Below are positions 18,444 through 28,799 of a stretch of DNA of 64,000 nt, in pieces (within the stretch, counting starts at the first letter, position 1; each line of letters begins with the position of its first letter). The DNA is from Actinomadura meyerae. Lineage in GTDB: Bacteria > Actinomycetota > Actinomycetes > Streptosporangiales > Streptosporangiaceae. The notes under the pieces were generated by a model. That model was not told the DNA's origin and did not search any database. It was given only the letters and a program-made list of their open reading frames with translations. The stretch covers positions 496,001 through 560,000 of the forward strand of contig NZ_FZOR01000001.1 in the NCBI RefSeq assembly GCF_900188445.1, given 5' to 3'. The translations under genes were made by a program, and so were the position numbers.

Positions 18444-18875
18444 GTGTTCCTCGGCACCCATTCACCGCGCCTCGACGACAAGGGACGGCTGTTCCTGCCG
18501 GCGAAGTACCGCGAGGAGCTGTCGGGGGGATTGGTGATCACGAAGGGCCAGGAACGCTGCCTGTACGTCTTCCCCATGGCGGAGTTCCAGCGGATTACCG
18601 AGGCTCTGCGTGCCGCGCCGGTCACGGAGAAGGCGGTCCGGAGCTACAGCCGGGTCTTCTTCGCCAGCGCCTCCGACGAGGTACCGGACAAGCAGGGCCG
18701 CGTCACGATTCCTCCTCCCCTGCGCAAGTACGCGGGGCTCACCCGCGACTGCGCGGTCATCGGGGCCAACACGCGCCTGGAGATCTGGGACGCCCAGGCA
18801 TGGGAGACCTACCTGGAGCAGGAGGAGCAGACGTTCTCCGACGTCTCGGAGGAGGTGTTGCCAGGGATCCTCTGA
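18444..18875 (+). CDS. mraZ: Transcriptional regulator MraZ
   Basis: A 143-aa protein with two AbrB/SpoVT-like swapped-hairpin domains: [23 protein letters not shown] near the N-terminus and [27 protein letters not shown] in the second half, each with the D-x-KGR/QGR DNA-binding loop. The GTG at 18444 is preceded by GGGAGG. MraZ forms a ring and represses the mra promoter in enterics. Four matching boxes lie on the promoter just upstream, supporting the same job here. It opens the division and cell wall cluster. Confidence 0.96.
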   Translation: MFLGTHSPRLDDKGRLFLPAKYREELSGGLVITKGQERCLYVFPMAEFQRITEALRAAPVTEKAVRSYSRVFFASASDEVPDKQGRVTIPPPLRKYAGLTRDCAVIGANTRLEIWDAQAWETYLEQEEQTFSDVSEEVLPGIL

Positions 18876-19122
18876 GCGAATGACTCGTCGGTCCGTTGAC
18901 CGGCCATGGCCCACGTTCGGCCAGGTCTCCAGCCGCTCTCCGAGCCAGCTGGCGCAGCTTCCCCGGTGCCAGACGGCGACCCCCCGCGGAAACGCGGTGA
19001 TCTTCCTCTAGGGCAGCGGATGGGGACCTGGCCGGGCGAGGCCGCCGCCGGGGGCGCGGAACGGTCCGGTCCGGCGATGCCACGCAGTCCGCGAGCGAAG
19101 TGGCAGTACAGGGGGGTGAACC

Positions 19123-20139
19123 ATGGACGTGGGCGACCACGCGTCCGAGGGTGCCGGCGTGCCCGCCGGCGACCGGGGGCCGGACGGCGGCCACGTGCCG
19201 GTCATGCTCGGCCGCGTCCTCGAACTCCTCGTCCCCGCCGCCGAGGCGGTGACGGGCCGCGACCCCGTCTACCTGGACGCCACCCTCGGCATGGGCGGCC
19301 ACGCCGAGGCGATGCTGCGCGCCGTCCCGCGGCTGCGGCTGATCGGCCTCGACCGCGACACCCTCGCGCTGGAGCGCTCCGCGCGCCGGCTCGCGCCCTT
19401 CGGCGACCGGGTCGTCCTGGAGCACGCCGTCTACGACGAGATCCCCGCGGTGCTGCGCCGCACCGGCGTGCGCGCGGTCGACGCCGTCCTGTTCGACCTC
19501 GGGGTCTCCTCCCCGCAGCTCGACGAGGCCGACCGCGGCTTCGCCTACTCCTACGACGCCCCGCTCGACATGCGGATGGACCGCACCCAGCGCCTCACCG
19601 CCGCCGAGGTCGTCAACGGCTACCCGCCCGCCGAGCTCGCCCGCATCCTGCGCGAGTACGGCGAGGAGCGGTTCGCCCAGCGGATCGCCTCGGCCATCGT
19701 CCGCGAGCGCGAGCGCGCCCCGCTCGACTCCACCCGCCGGCTCGCCGACCTCGTCCGCACCTCCATCCCGGCCGCGACCCGCCGCACCGGCGGCAACCCG
19801 GCCAAGCGCACCTTCCAGGCGCTGCGCATCGAGGTGAACGGCGAGCTCGACATCTGGCGCCGGGCCCTGCCCGCCGCACTGGACGCGCTTCCGGTCGGGG
19901 GCCGGGTCGCCGTCCTGTCCTACCACTCCCTCGAGGACCGCATCACCAAGCAGGTCCTCGCCGCCCAGGCGGCCGACACCACCCCGCCCGATTTGCCCGT
20001 CCCGCTGCCCGAGCACGAGCCGAGGTTCCGGCTCCTGACGCGCGGGGCCGAGCTGCCGTCCGAGGCGGAGACCACGACCAACCCACGGGCCGGATCGGTG
20101 CGGCTGCGCGCCGCGGAGCGGGTCCGGGAGGCGACATGA
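19123..20139 (+). CDS. rsmH: 16S rRNA (cytosine1402-N4)-methyltransferase
   Basis: Methylates N4 of C1402 in the ribosomal P-site. The 338-aa protein has the AdoMet motif [15 protein letters not shown], the [31 protein letters not shown] block and the catalytic-region [15 protein letters not shown] and SYHSLEDR. The ATG at 19123 follows a 247-bp gap after mraZ in which I see no gene. The stop overlaps the ftsL start (ATGA). Confidence 0.96.
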   Translation: MDVGDHASEGAGVPAGDRGPDGGHVPVMLGRVLELLVPAAEAVTGRDPVYLDATLGMGGHAEAMLRAVPRLRLIGLDRDTLALERSARRLAPFGDRVVLEHAVYDEIPAVLRRTGVRAVDAVLFDLGVSSPQLDEADRGFAYSYDAPLDMRMDRTQRLTAAEVVNGYPPAELARILREYGEERFAQRIASAIVRERERAPLDSTRRLADLVRTSIPAATRRTGGNPAKRTFQALRIEVNGELDIWRRALPAALDALPVGGRVAVLSYHSLEDRITKQVLAAQAADTTPPDLPVPLPEHEPRFRLLTRGAELPSEAETTTNPRAGSVRLRAAERVREAT

Positions 20140-20930
20140 CGACGACGAGCAGGCGCCCGCCGGCGAAGGCGCCGAAGAAGAAGAGGACCGCGGCGCGCGG
20201 CGCGGCCGCGCCAGCGAAGCCCGCGCCCGCGGCCCCGCCGAAGACTCCCGCCAAGACCGCGCCGAAGGCGGCGGCGGCCAAGACCGCGCCCAAGACGACG
20301 CCCAAGACCGCCGTGCCCAAGGCCGCCGAGACGCGGGTCAAGGCGCCCGCCGCGAAGGCGGCGGGCGGCAGGAAGGCGAAGGCGGCGGTCCGGTCCCGCC
20401 CGGCCGCGGCCGGGCGGCCCGCGCCGCGCACGCCGTTCGTGCTGCTCATCGTCGGCCTGCTCGGCGGCGCGCTGGTGAGCCTGCTGCTGCTCAACACCGT
20501 CCTCGCCAAGGACGCGTTCACCCTGACGCGCCTCCAGCAGAGCAACAAGCAGCTCGAGCAGCAGCGCCAGGCGTACGAGGAGGAGATCGCCCGCGAGGGG
20601 TCCCCGGCGGGGCTCGCGCGCAAGGCCAGGGCGCTCGGCATGAAGGAGGCCGAGGACCCGGCGTTCTTCGACACCGAGACCGGACGGCCCGGCGCCGGGA
20701 AGATCCGGCCGGTCCCGCAGGCGGCCGCCGCGTCCGCGGGCGCCGCGGGCGTGCTCGGCGTCCCCGGCACCGTGGTGCCCGGCGACGGCGTGCGGCCCCC
20801 GGCGGCCGCCACCGGCGCGCGCCCGGGTGCGAACCCGCGCGCCGGGAACGGCACGCCCGCGCGCGCCGGGAACGGGACGCGCTCTGGCAACGGGACGCCG
20901 GGCGCGCGCGCCGGGAACGGGACGCCGTGA
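20136..20930 (+). CDS. ftsL: FtsL-like septum formation protein with basic N-terminal tail
   Basis: Position and architecture match FtsL, a bitopic divisome protein that works with FtsQ/FtsB and activates FtsWI. The 264-aa protein has a ~95-residue cytoplasmic tail of Lys-Ala-Pro repeats (KTAPK units, histone H1-like), one membrane helix (residues ~100-123, [19 protein letters not shown]), and a short coiled coil ([22 protein letters not shown], ~130-155). A conserved short motif [16 protein letters not shown] follows, then a low-complexity tail with four (A)GNGT(P/R) repeats at the C-terminus. FtsL is normally ~100-200 aa. Overlaps rsmH by four bases. Confidence 0.82.
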   Translation: MTTTSRRPPAKAPKKKRTAARGAAAPAKPAPAAPPKTPAKTAPKAAAAKTAPKTTPKTAVPKAAETRVKAPAAKAAGGRKAKAAVRSRPAAAGRPAPRTPFVLLIVGLLGGALVSLLLLNTVLAKDAFTLTRLQQSNKQLEQQRQAYEEEIAREGSPAGLARKARALGMKEAEDPAFFDTETGRPGAGKIRPVPQAAAASAGAAGVLGVPGTVVPGDGVRPPAAATGARPGANPRAGNGTPARAGNGTRSGNGTPGARAGNGTP

Positions 20931-20964
20931 CGGGTCGCGGAGCAGGCGGGGAGCGGGGGAAGCG

Positions 20965-23289
20965 ATGACGAAGCGGCCGGGGCCCGGGACCGCCGGCCCT
21001 CCGCCCGGCCGGCGGCGCGGGCCGGACGGCAGGGCCTCCCGGGGCTCGGCCGGGCGGGACGACAAGAGCGGCCCGGGCGCGGCGCGCGCGTCCGGGCCTC
21101 CGGCGGGCGGTGCTCCGCGCGCCTCCGGCGGGCGGGCCGACGGCGCGGGACGGCCGGGCGGCAAGGGCAGCGCGCCCCGCCGTCCCGCGCGCGGCGGCAC
21201 GGGCTCCGCCCCCCGCCGCGAGGCGCCGCGCAAGTCCGGGGAGGGCAGGACGGGCGACCGCAAGGCGCCCGGCGGCAAGACGTCGGGCGGCAAGACGTCC
21301 GGCGGCAAGACCTCCGGAGGCAGGGCGCGCGACCGGAAGACCTCCGGCCGCAAGGCCGCCGAGCGCAGGACGGCCACGCGCGCGGAGCCGCCGAAGGCGG
21401 CGCCCGCCGGCCGCCCGGCCCGCAAGAAGGCGCCCGCGGGCACGGTGCCCGGCAAGGGCGCCGCGCGCACCGGAGGCGGAGGCCCGCGCGGGCCGCGCCC
21501 CGGCGGCTCCGGGCCGCGCCCGCCGGGCCGGGGGCCGCGCGCCCGCGTGCCGTTCAACCGCCGCGACCCGATGAAGCGGCTGAACATCGGCCTGCTCGCC
21601 GTGGCGTTCCTGCTGTCGCTGTTCGCCGGGCGCCTGGTCCAGCTCCAGACGATCGAGTCCGGCAAGTACACCGCGGAGGCGATGCGGCAGCGGATGCAGG
21701 AGATCGAGCTGCCCGCCGTCCGCGGCGACATCACCGACGCCCAGGGCCACCCCCTCGCCATGACGGTGGAGGCGCGCGCCATCTACGCCGACCCGTCGCT
21801 GATCGAGGCCGGCCGGCGGCAGGCGGTGGTGAACGCGCTCGCCCCCACGCTCGGCCTGAACCCGGCGACGCTGATGAAGCAGGTCAGCAAGCCCGACACC
21901 CGGTTCGTGTACCTGGCGCACGGGGTCCGCCCCGACCAGGCCCGGCTCATCACCTCCTGGGACCTCCCCGGCATCGGAACCCTTCCGGAATACCGGCGCG
22001 AATACCCCAACGACTCGCTGGCCGCGAGCGTCATAGGGTTCGTGAACGACACGGGCAAGGGCGCCGCCGGCCTGGAGAGCTCGATGAACGACGTGCTCGC
22101 CGGCCGCGCGGGCTGGCAGCGGGTGGAGATCAGCCTGGAGGGCCAGCACATCCCCATGGGCGAGGACCAGAAGCGCCCGTCGGTGCCCGGCCGCGGCCTG
22201 CGCCTCACCCTCCAGCGCGACCTGCAGTTCAAGGCGCAGGAGGCGATCGAGAAGCAGGTCAAGGCGTCCAGGGCCGAGAGCGGCAGCGTCATCGTCATGG
22301 ACCCGCGCACCGGGAAGATGCTCGCCATGGCCTCGGCGCCCGGCTTCGACCCGAACCGCTACGGCGAGTCCGACCGGTCCCGGTGGGGGAGCCCGCTCGT
22401 CCAGGACGCCTACGAGCCCGGCAGCACCGGCAAGGTCGTCACGGCCGCCGCCGTCATGGAGCACGGCGGCGTCACCAAGACCACGCCGTACACCGTGCCC
22501 GACAAGATCCGGAAGTACGACGTCGAGTTCCACGACTCGCACCCGCACGCCCCCGAGCGGCTGACCTTCGCGGGGGTGCTGGCGAAGTCCAGCAACGTCG
22601 GCACCATCATGGCCAGCGAGAGCATCAGCGCCCAGCGGCTCTACGGGACGCTGCGCGACTTCGGGTTCGGGCAGCCGACCGGCCTGCCGCTCCCCGGCGA
22701 GACCTCCGGCCTGCTGCCGCCGCCGTCCAAGTGGTCGGGCACCGACCGGTACTCGATCGCGTTCGGGCAGACCGCGTCGGTGACCGCGGTGCAGATGGCG
22801 AGCGTGTACGCGACCATCGCCAACGGCGGCGTCCGCGTCGCGCCCACCCTGATCGAGGGCACGGTCGGCGAGAACGACGCGTTCACGCCGGCGCCGCCGC
22901 CCGCCCGCCGGCAGGTCATCAGCGCCAAGACGGCGCGGGAGATCAGCGACATGCTGGAGGGCGTCACCACCGGCGAGGGGACCGCCCCGAAGGCCCAGAT
23001 CCCGGGCTACCGCGTCGCCGGCAAGACCGGCACCGCCGAGAACGTCAACCCGCGCTGCGGCTGCTACAAGGGGGGCGGCTACACCGCGTCGTTCGCGGGG
23101 TTCGCCCCGGCGGACGACCCGCGGCTCGTCGTGCAGGTCGTCCTGCGGAACCCGAAGCGCGGCAGCCACTATGGTGGCGATGCGGCCGCTCCGGTCTTCA
23201 AGGACGTGATGAGCTTCGCGCTGCAGTCCGAGAAGATCCCGCCGACGGGGAGCCGACCGCCGATCATCCAGATCCACGCCCGAGACTGA
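20965..23289 (+). CDS. ftsI: Division-specific penicillin-binding protein (FtsI/PBP3)
   Basis: Class B transpeptidase cross-linking septal peptidoglycan with FtsW. The 774-aa protein has an unusually long (~195 aa) Arg/Gly/Pro/Lys-rich cytoplasmic extension containing four GGKTSGG-type repeats. One membrane helix (~206-224) and the PBP dimer domain (ELPAVRGDITDAQGHPLA) follow. The transpeptidase domain has nucleophile Ser487 in EPGSTGK, S542-S543-N544 and K687-T-G. No PASTA domain is seen. The ATG at 20965 follows GGGGGAAG. Length without the tail is typical. Confidence 0.94.
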   Translation: MTKRPGPGTAGPPPGRRRGPDGRASRGSAGRDDKSGPGAARASGPPAGGAPRASGGRADGAGRPGGKGSAPRRPARGGTGSAPRREAPRKSGEGRTGDRKAPGGKTSGGKTSGGKTSGGRARDRKTSGRKAAERRTATRAEPPKAAPAGRPARKKAPAGTVPGKGAARTGGGGPRGPRPGGSGPRPPGRGPRARVPFNRRDPMKRLNIGLLAVAFLLSLFAGRLVQLQTIESGKYTAEAMRQRMQEIELPAVRGDITDAQGHPLAMTVEARAIYADPSLIEAGRRQAVVNALAPTLGLNPATLMKQVSKPDTRFVYLAHGVRPDQARLITSWDLPGIGTLPEYRREYPNDSLAASVIGFVNDTGKGAAGLESSMNDVLAGRAGWQRVEISLEGQHIPMGEDQKRPSVPGRGLRLTLQRDLQFKAQEAIEKQVKASRAESGSVIVMDPRTGKMLAMASAPGFDPNRYGESDRSRWGSPLVQDAYEPGSTGKVVTAAAVMEHGGVTKTTPYTVPDKIRKYDVEFHDSHPHAPERLTFAGVLAKSSNVGTIMASESISAQRLYGTLRDFGFGQPTGLPLPGETSGLLPPPSKWSGTDRYSIAFGQTASVTAVQMASVYATIANGGVRVAPTLIEGTVGENDAFTPAPPPARRQVISAKTAREISDMLEGVTTGEGTAPKAQIPGYRVAGKTGTAENVNPRCGCYKGGGYTASFAGFAPADDPRLVVQVVLRNPKRGSHYGGDAAAPVFKDVMSFALQSEKIPPTGSRPPIIQIHARD

Positions 23290-23370
23290 GCGCAGCGAGT
23301 ACCCTCCTCGCCTGTGAGTCCACCACCCGCGTCCCACCAGTCCCGTTCCGCGAGCACCGAAAGAACAGCC

Positions 23371-24906
23371 ATGCGTCCGACCACCAATCCGGCCCGCCCG
23401 CTGAGCGGGCTCGCCGAACTCCTCGGGATCGACTGGGACGGGCGGGACGCCACATCGGTCACGGGCATCACGCACGACTCGCGGGCGGTGCGCCCCGGCG
23501 ACCTCTACGCGGCGCTGCCCGGCGCCCGCGCGCACGGCGCCCAGTTCGCGGGCCAGGCCGCCGACGCGGGCGCGGCGGCGGTCCTCACCGACCCGGACGG
23601 GTACGACCGGGCCGCCTCGGCGGGGCTGCCGGTCCTGGTGGTCCCCGACGTCCGCGCGCGGCTCGGCGAGGCCGCGTCCTGGGTCTACGGCGACCCCGGG
23701 CGCGACATCACCCTCATCGGCGTCACCGGCACCAGCGGCAAGACCACCACCGTGTTCCTGGTGGACGCGGGCCTGCGCGCCGCCGGGATCGAGACGGGCC
23801 TGGTCGGCGGCGTCGAGATCCGGGTGGGCGGCGAGGCGGTGCCGAGCGCGCTGACGACGCCGGAGTCGACCGACCTGCACGCGCTGCTGGCGATGATGCG
23901 CGAGCGCGGCGTCGGCGCCGCCGCGATGGAGGTGTCCAGCCACGCGCTCGTGCAGGGCCGCGTCGGCGGCGCCCGCTACGAGGTCGCGGTCTTCACGAAC
24001 CTCTCCCAGGACCACCTGGACTACCACCCGACCATGCAGGACTACTTCCTGGCGAAGTCGCGGCTGTTCACGCCCGAGTACTCCCGCGTCGGCGTGGTCA
24101 ACCTCGACGACCACTACGGCCGGGAGCTGCTGGAGATCGCCACGGTGCCGACCACGACGTTCTCCCCGTCCGGGGACCCGGCCGCCGACTGGCGCGCCGA
24201 GGACGTGCGCGTCGGCGCCGACGGCAGCGTGTTCCGCGTGGTCGGGCCGGGCGGCATCGAGGCGGACGCCGAGGTCCGCCTCGCCGGGCCGTTCAACGTC
24301 GCCAACGCGCTCGCCGCGATCGTGGCCCTGGTCGAGGCCGGCATCACGCTGCAGGCGGCCGTCCACGGCGTCGGCTCGCTGCCCGGGGTCCCCGGCCGGC
24401 TGGAGCGGGTCGACGAGGGCCAGGAGTTCGTCACCCTCGTCGACTACTCGCACAAGCCGGGCGCGGTCGAGGCCGTGCTGACCGCGCTGCGGCCCGTCAC
24501 CGAGGGCGAGCTCACCGTCGTGCTCGGCTGCGGCGGCGACCGCGACCGCGGCAAGCGGCCGCTCATGGGTGAGGCCGCCGCCCGGCTGGCCGACATGGCG
24601 TATTTCACCAACGACAACCCGCGGTCGGAAGATCCACTGGCCATCCTCGCCGCTATGGTCGAGGGCGGGCTCAAGGTGCCGCAGCCCGAGCGCGCGCACA
24701 TCGTCGTCGAGCCCGACCGCGCCGCCGCGATCGGGCTGGCCGTCGGCCGGGCCCGCCGCGGCGACGTCGTCGTCGTCGCGGGCAAGGGCCACGAGCAGGG
24801 GCAGAGCGTGGCGGGCGAGACCCATCCGTTCGACGACCGCGAGGTCGTCCGCGCCGCCCTACGAAGGCGCGGACAAGGGACTAGAGGGGACGGGACGCAG
24901 GCGTGA
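23371..24906 (+). CDS. murE: UDP-MurNAc-tripeptide ligase (meso-DAP adding)
   Basis: Adds meso-diaminopimelate to UDP-MurNAc-Ala-Glu. The ATP loop GVTGTSGKTTTVFLVDAGL, the carbamylated-Lys region (DYFLAKSRLFTPEY), the C-terminal CGGDRDRGKRPLMGEAAA and the DAP-selective motif DNPRSEDP are present. 511 aa from the ATG at 23371; an in-frame GTG at 23314 would give 530 aa, and neither has a strong ribosome site. The stop overlaps the murF GTG (GTGA). Confidence 0.95.
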   Translation: MRPTTNPARPLSGLAELLGIDWDGRDATSVTGITHDSRAVRPGDLYAALPGARAHGAQFAGQAADAGAAAVLTDPDGYDRAASAGLPVLVVPDVRARLGEAASWVYGDPGRDITLIGVTGTSGKTTTVFLVDAGLRAAGIETGLVGGVEIRVGGEAVPSALTTPESTDLHALLAMMRERGVGAAAMEVSSHALVQGRVGGARYEVAVFTNLSQDHLDYHPTMQDYFLAKSRLFTPEYSRVGVVNLDDHYGRELLEIATVPTTTFSPSGDPAADWRAEDVRVGADGSVFRVVGPGGIEADAEVRLAGPFNVANALAAIVALVEAGITLQAAVHGVGSLPGVPGRLERVDEGQEFVTLVDYSHKPGAVEAVLTALRPVTEGELTVVLGCGGDRDRGKRPLMGEAAARLADMAYFTNDNPRSEDPLAILAAMVEGGLKVPQPERAHIVVEPDRAAAIGLAVGRARRGDVVVVAGKGHEQGQSVAGETHPFDDREVVRAALRRRGQGTRGDGTQA

Positions 24907-26285
24907 TCCCACTTCCGCTGGCGACGATCGCGGAGATCACGGGAGGCACCCTCCACGGGCCGCCGGACGCGGTGGTGACCGGCCCCGTGGTCATCGACTC
25001 CCGCGCGGTGGAGCCCGGGGCGCTGTTCGCGGCGTTCAAGGGCGAGCGCGCGGACGGGCACGACTTCGCGGCCGGGGCGCTCGCCGCCGGGGCCGCGGCG
25101 GTGCTGGCGCAGCGCCCGGTCGAGGGGCCGTGCGTGGTCGCGGCGGACGTCCAGGAGGCGCTCGGGCGGCTGGCCAGGGGCGTGCTGGAGCGGCTCCCCG
25201 GCCTCACCGTCATCGCGGTGACCGGCTCGGCGGGCAAGACCTCCACCAAGGACCTCATCGCGCAGGTGGTGGGCCGCGCCGGGCCGACGGTGCACCCGCC
25301 GGGCTCGTTCAACAACGAGATCGGGCTGCCGCTCACCGTGCTGCGCGCCGACGAGGGCACCCGCCACCTCGTCCTGGAGATGGGCGCGCGCGGCATCGGC
25401 CACATCGCCTACCTGACCGGGATCGCCCGGCCGGACGTCGGCGTGGTGCTCAACGTCGGCACCGCGCACGTGGGCGAGTTCGGCGGCCGGGAGAACATCG
25501 CCCGCGCCAAGGGCGAGATCGTCGAGGCGGTGCCGCCGGGCGGCACGGCCGTGCTCAACGCCGACGACCCGCTGGTCGCCGCGATGGCGGCGCGCACCCG
25601 CGGCGAGGTCGTCACGTTCGGCCGCGGCCCGGACGCGGTCGTCCGCGCGGCCGGCGAGACGCTCGACGAGCAGGGCCGGGCCCGGTTCACCCTCGTCACC
25701 CCGGAGGGGTCGGCGCCGGTCGCGCTGCGCCTGCACGGGTCGCACGCCGTCGCGAACGCCCTCGCCGCGGCCGCCGCCGCGCGCGCCGCCGGGCTGGCGC
25801 CGGACGCGGTCGCCGAGGCGCTGTCGGAGGCGGTGCCGGCCAGCCGGTGGCGGATGGAGGTCACCGAGCGGCCCGACGGGGTGACCGTGGTGAACGACGC
25901 CTACAACGCCAACCCCGACTCGACGCTGGCCGCGCTCGAGGTGCTGGTCCACATGGCCAAGGGCCGGCGCGCCTTCGCGGTGCTGGGGGAGATGGCCGAA
26001 CTGGGCGCCGCCTCCGTGGCGGAACATGCCAAGATCGGGCAGCATGTCGCGCGCAGCGGGATCGCCGGGCTCGTCGTGGTCGGTGCGAACGCGGCGGCGA
26101 TGGCCGAAGGGGCCGGGCAGGTGGCGTCATGGACGGGAGAGTGCGTACAGGTGGATGACGTCGGCGCGGCGGTGGCCGCGCTCAGCGAGCGGCTCGCGCC
26201 GCGGGACGTCGTGCTGGTGAAGGGCTCGCGCGTGGCCGGGCTGGAACGGGTGGCCGAGGCGCTGCTGGCGGGGGCCGCCCGATGA
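24903..26285 (+). CDS. murF: UDP-MurNAc-tripeptide:D-Ala-D-Ala ligase
   Basis: Completes the pentapeptide precursor by adding D-Ala-D-Ala. The 460-aa protein shows the Mur ligase ATP loop [43 protein letters not shown] and the C-terminal domain motif [23 protein letters not shown] start overlapping murE and ATGA overlap with mraY. No ddl gene is in this window, so D-Ala-D-Ala must be supplied from elsewhere. Confidence 0.96.
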   Translation: MIPLPLATIAEITGGTLHGPPDAVVTGPVVIDSRAVEPGALFAAFKGERADGHDFAAGALAAGAAAVLAQRPVEGPCVVAADVQEALGRLARGVLERLPGLTVIAVTGSAGKTSTKDLIAQVVGRAGPTVHPPGSFNNEIGLPLTVLRADEGTRHLVLEMGARGIGHIAYLTGIARPDVGVVLNVGTAHVGEFGGRENIARAKGEIVEAVPPGGTAVLNADDPLVAAMAARTRGEVVTFGRGPDAVVRAAGETLDEQGRARFTLVTPEGSAPVALRLHGSHAVANALAAAAAARAAGLAPDAVAEALSEAVPASRWRMEVTERPDGVTVVNDAYNANPDSTLAALEVLVHMAKGRRAFAVLGEMAELGAASVAEHAKIGQHVARSGIAGLVVVGANAAAMAEGAGQVASWTGECVQVDDVGAAVAALSERLAPRDVVLVKGSRVAGLERVAEALLAGAAR

Positions 26286-27340
26286 CCAACATCATCATCG
26301 CCGCGGGGATCGCGCTGGTCTTCGTGGTGGTCGGCACGCCGGTGTGGATCCGGATCGTCAACCGGCTCGGCTACGGCCAGATGATCCGCGACGAGGGCCC
26401 GGAGGCGCACCTCAAGAAGCGCGGCACCCCCACGATGGGCGGCGCGGTCTTCATCGTCGGCGCGCTCGTCGGCTACGCCGCGGCGCACCTGGTCACCGGC
26501 GAGGAGCCGACGATCTCCGGCGTGCTGGTGCTGTTCCTCATGACGGGCCTCGGCCTCGTCGGGTTCGTCGACGACTACATCAAGGTGTTCAAGCAGCGCA
26601 GCCTCGGCCTGCGCAGCGGCGCCAAGATGGTCGGGATCATCCTCGTCGGCGTCGTGTTCGCCGTCGGGTCGCTGAACTTCCCCAACGGCTACGACGTCAC
26701 CCCCGCCGACCCCCACCTGTCCTTCCTGCGCGACTTCGGCCCCTCGATCGGCCCGTACCTGTTCGTGCTGTGGGCGCTGCTGCTCATCGCGGCCATGTCC
26801 AACGGCGTGAACCTCACCGACGGGCTGGACGGCCTCGCCGCGGGCCCGGCCGGCATGGTGCTGGCCGCCTACGTGATCATCGGGAACTGGCAGCTGCGCA
26901 ACAGCTGCGCCGCCGCCCTCGCCCCCAACTGCTACAGCGTCCGCGACCCCCTCGACCTCGCGGTGGTCGCCGCGGCCGTGCTCGGCGGCGTGTTCGGCTT
27001 CCTGTGGTGGAACGCCCCGCCCGCGAAGATCTTCATGGGCGACACCGGCTCGCTGGCGCTCGGCGGCGTGCTGGTCGGCCTCGCGATCCTCACCCGCACC
27101 CAGTTCCTGCTCGCGATCCTCTGCGGCCTCATCGTGATGATCACGCTGTCGGTGATCATCCAGGTCGGCGGGTTCAAGATGACCGGGAAACGGGTGTTCA
27201 AGATGGCCCCGCTGCAGCACCACTTCGAGCTGTCCGGCTGGGCCGAGACCACGATCGTCGTGCGCTTCTGGCTGATGTCCGCGCTGTTCACCGCGGCCGG
27301 GCTCGGCCTGTTCTACCTGGAATGGATGCCGAAGAAGTGA
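26282..27340 (+). CDS. mraY: Phospho-MurNAc-pentapeptide transferase
   Basis: Integral membrane enzyme that moves phospho-MurNAc-pentapeptide to undecaprenyl phosphate, giving lipid I. The 352-aa polytopic protein has about ten hydrophobic helices and the family motifs [26 protein letters not shown] (Asp-Asp pair), [12 protein letters not shown] and [12 protein letters not shown], ending with [13 protein letters not shown]. The stop overlaps the murD GTG. Confidence 0.97.
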   Translation: MTNIIIAAGIALVFVVVGTPVWIRIVNRLGYGQMIRDEGPEAHLKKRGTPTMGGAVFIVGALVGYAAAHLVTGEEPTISGVLVLFLMTGLGLVGFVDDYIKVFKQRSLGLRSGAKMVGIILVGVVFAVGSLNFPNGYDVTPADPHLSFLRDFGPSIGPYLFVLWALLLIAAMSNGVNLTDGLDGLAAGPAGMVLAAYVIIGNWQLRNSCAAALAPNCYSVRDPLDLAVVAAAVLGGVFGFLWWNAPPAKIFMGDTGSLALGGVLVGLAILTRTQFLLAILCGLIVMITLSVIIQVGGFKMTGKRVFKMAPLQHHFELSGWAETTIVVRFWLMSALFTAAGLGLFYLEWMPKK

Positions 27341-28797
27341 ACCAGCCCTGGGACGGCCTGCCGGTGTGCGTGGCGGGGCTCGGCGTGTCCGGCCGCGCCG
27401 CCGCCCGCGTCCTCGCCGCCCGCGGCGCCCGCGTCACGGTCGTGGACGCCCGCGACGGCGACGAGCAGCGCGGGCACGCCGCCGAGCTGGCGGCCCGCGG
27501 GGTCGCCGTGCGGCTCGGCGACGGTGAGAGCCTTCCCGAGGGCACCGGGCTGGTCGTGACCTCGCCCGGCTGGCGGCCGGACGTGCCGCTGCTCGCCGCG
27601 GCCGCCGCGGCGGGCATCGAGGTCATCGGCGAGGTGGAGCTGGCGTGGCGGCTGCGCGGCCCGGACGCCGCGCCGTGGCTGGCCATCACCGGCACGGACG
27701 GCAAGACCACCGTCGTCCGCATGCTGGCCTGCATGCTCACCGCGGCCGGGCACAAGGCGCTCGCCGTCGGCAACGTCGGCACGCCGATCGTCGAGGCCGT
27801 GGGCGGTTCCGGGGCAGCCGGGGGGGCGCCTCCCCAGGGGGAGCACGCCGAGCCGTACGACGTCCTCGCGGTGGAGCTGTCCAGCTACCAGCTGCACTGG
27901 TCCAGCTCGCTCGCGCCGCAGGCGGCCGCCGTGCTGAACGTCGCCCCCGACCACCTCGACTGGCACGGCTCCATGGACGCCTACGTCGGCGCCAAGGGCA
28001 AGATCTACACGCCGGGCGCCGTCGCGGTCTACAACGCCGACGACGACACGTCCGCCGCCCTCGCCGAGCGCGCCGAGGGCGTGCGGAGCCGGGTCGGGTT
28101 CACCCTGCGGGTGCCGCGCCCGGGCGAGCTCGGCGTCGTCGAGGACCTCCTCGTCGACCGGGCCTTCACCGACGACCCCGCGCACCACGCCGCCGAGCTG
28201 GCCGCGCTCGCCGACGTCCGCCCGTACGCGCCGCACAACGTCGCGAACGCGCTGGCCGCGGCCGCGCTGGCGCGCTCGTTCGGGGTGCCGCCGGAGGCGG
28301 TCCGCGCGGGCCTGCGGGCGTTCGTCCCCGACCCGCACCGCATCCAGCACGTCGCCGACGTCGCCGGCGTCGCCTACGTCAACGACTCCAAGGCCACCCA
28401 GCCGCACGCCGCCGCCGCGTCCCTCGCCGCCTACGACCCCGTCGTGTGGATCGCCGGGGGCCTGCTCAAGGGCCTGGACGTCGACGACCTCGTGCGCTCG
28501 TGCGCCGCGCGGCTGCGCGGCGTGGTGCTGATGGGCCGCGACCGGCACCGGATCGCGGAGGCACTCGCGCGACACGCCCCGGATGTCCCCGTCGTGGACG
28601 TCTCCGACACCGACACTGGGGCCATGGAACGCGTCGTCAACGAAGCCTCCGCCCTCGCCCGCCCCGGGGACACCGTGCTCCTCGCGCCCGTCGGGGCGTC
28701 CTTCGACATGTTCGCCAACTACCCGGCCCGCGGCGACGCGTTCATCGCGGCCGTCGAACGGCTCGCCGCCGCGTCCGGCGCCGGGGCGGCCGGGTAG
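27337..28797 (+). CDS. murD: UDP-MurNAc-L-alanine:D-glutamate ligase
   Basis: Adds D-glutamate to UDP-MurNAc-Ala. The 486-aa protein has the N-terminal Rossmann motif [23 protein letters not shown] loop [41 protein letters not shown], and [17 protein letters not shown]. The GTG at 27337 gives the GTGA overlap seen at neighbouring junctions; an in-frame ATG at 27322 is possible. Oddity: residues ~156-170 ([15 protein letters not shown]) are an extra low-complexity stretch after GTPIVEAV, encoded by a GC palindrome. Confidence 0.95.
   Translation: MNQPWDGLPVCVAGLGVSGRAAARVLAARGARVTVVDARDGDEQRGHAAELAARGVAVRLGDGESLPEGTGLVVTSPGWRPDVPLLAAAAAAGIEVIGEVELAWRLRGPDAAPWLAITGTDGKTTVVRMLACMLTAAGHKALAVGNVGTPIVEAVGGSGAAGGAPPQGEHAEPYDVLAVELSSYQLHWSSSLAPQAAAVLNVAPDHLDWHGSMDAYVGAKGKIYTPGAVAVYNADDDTSAALAERAEGVRSRVGFTLRVPRPGELGVVEDLLVDRAFTDDPAHHAAELAALADVRPYAPHNVANALAAAALARSFGVPPEAVRAGLRAFVPDPHRIQHVADVAGVAYVNDSKATQPHAAAASLAAYDPVVWIAGGLLKGLDVDDLVRSCAARLRGVVLMGRDRHRIAEALARHAPDVPVVDVSDTDTGAMERVVNEASALARPGDTVLLAPVGASFDMFANYPARGDAFIAAVERLAAASGAGAAG
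27802..27846. repeat. GC palindrome-containing insertion inside murD
   Basis: The in-frame low-complexity segment contains an imperfect palindrome with GGGGGGCG followed by CTCCCC, close in sequence to the palindrome of the array at 9752-10466. It replaces what in MurD proteins is usually a short turn between the [10 protein letters not shown] and [10 protein letters not shown] segments. Relation to the array is inference. Confidence 0.55.
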
Positions 28798-28799
28798 CC

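Noticed and set aside
20518..24825. 1435-codon minus-strand ORF antisense to ftsL-ftsI-murE
   Set aside because: Lies opposite well-identified genes; no domain recognisable and composition is that of an antisense frame.
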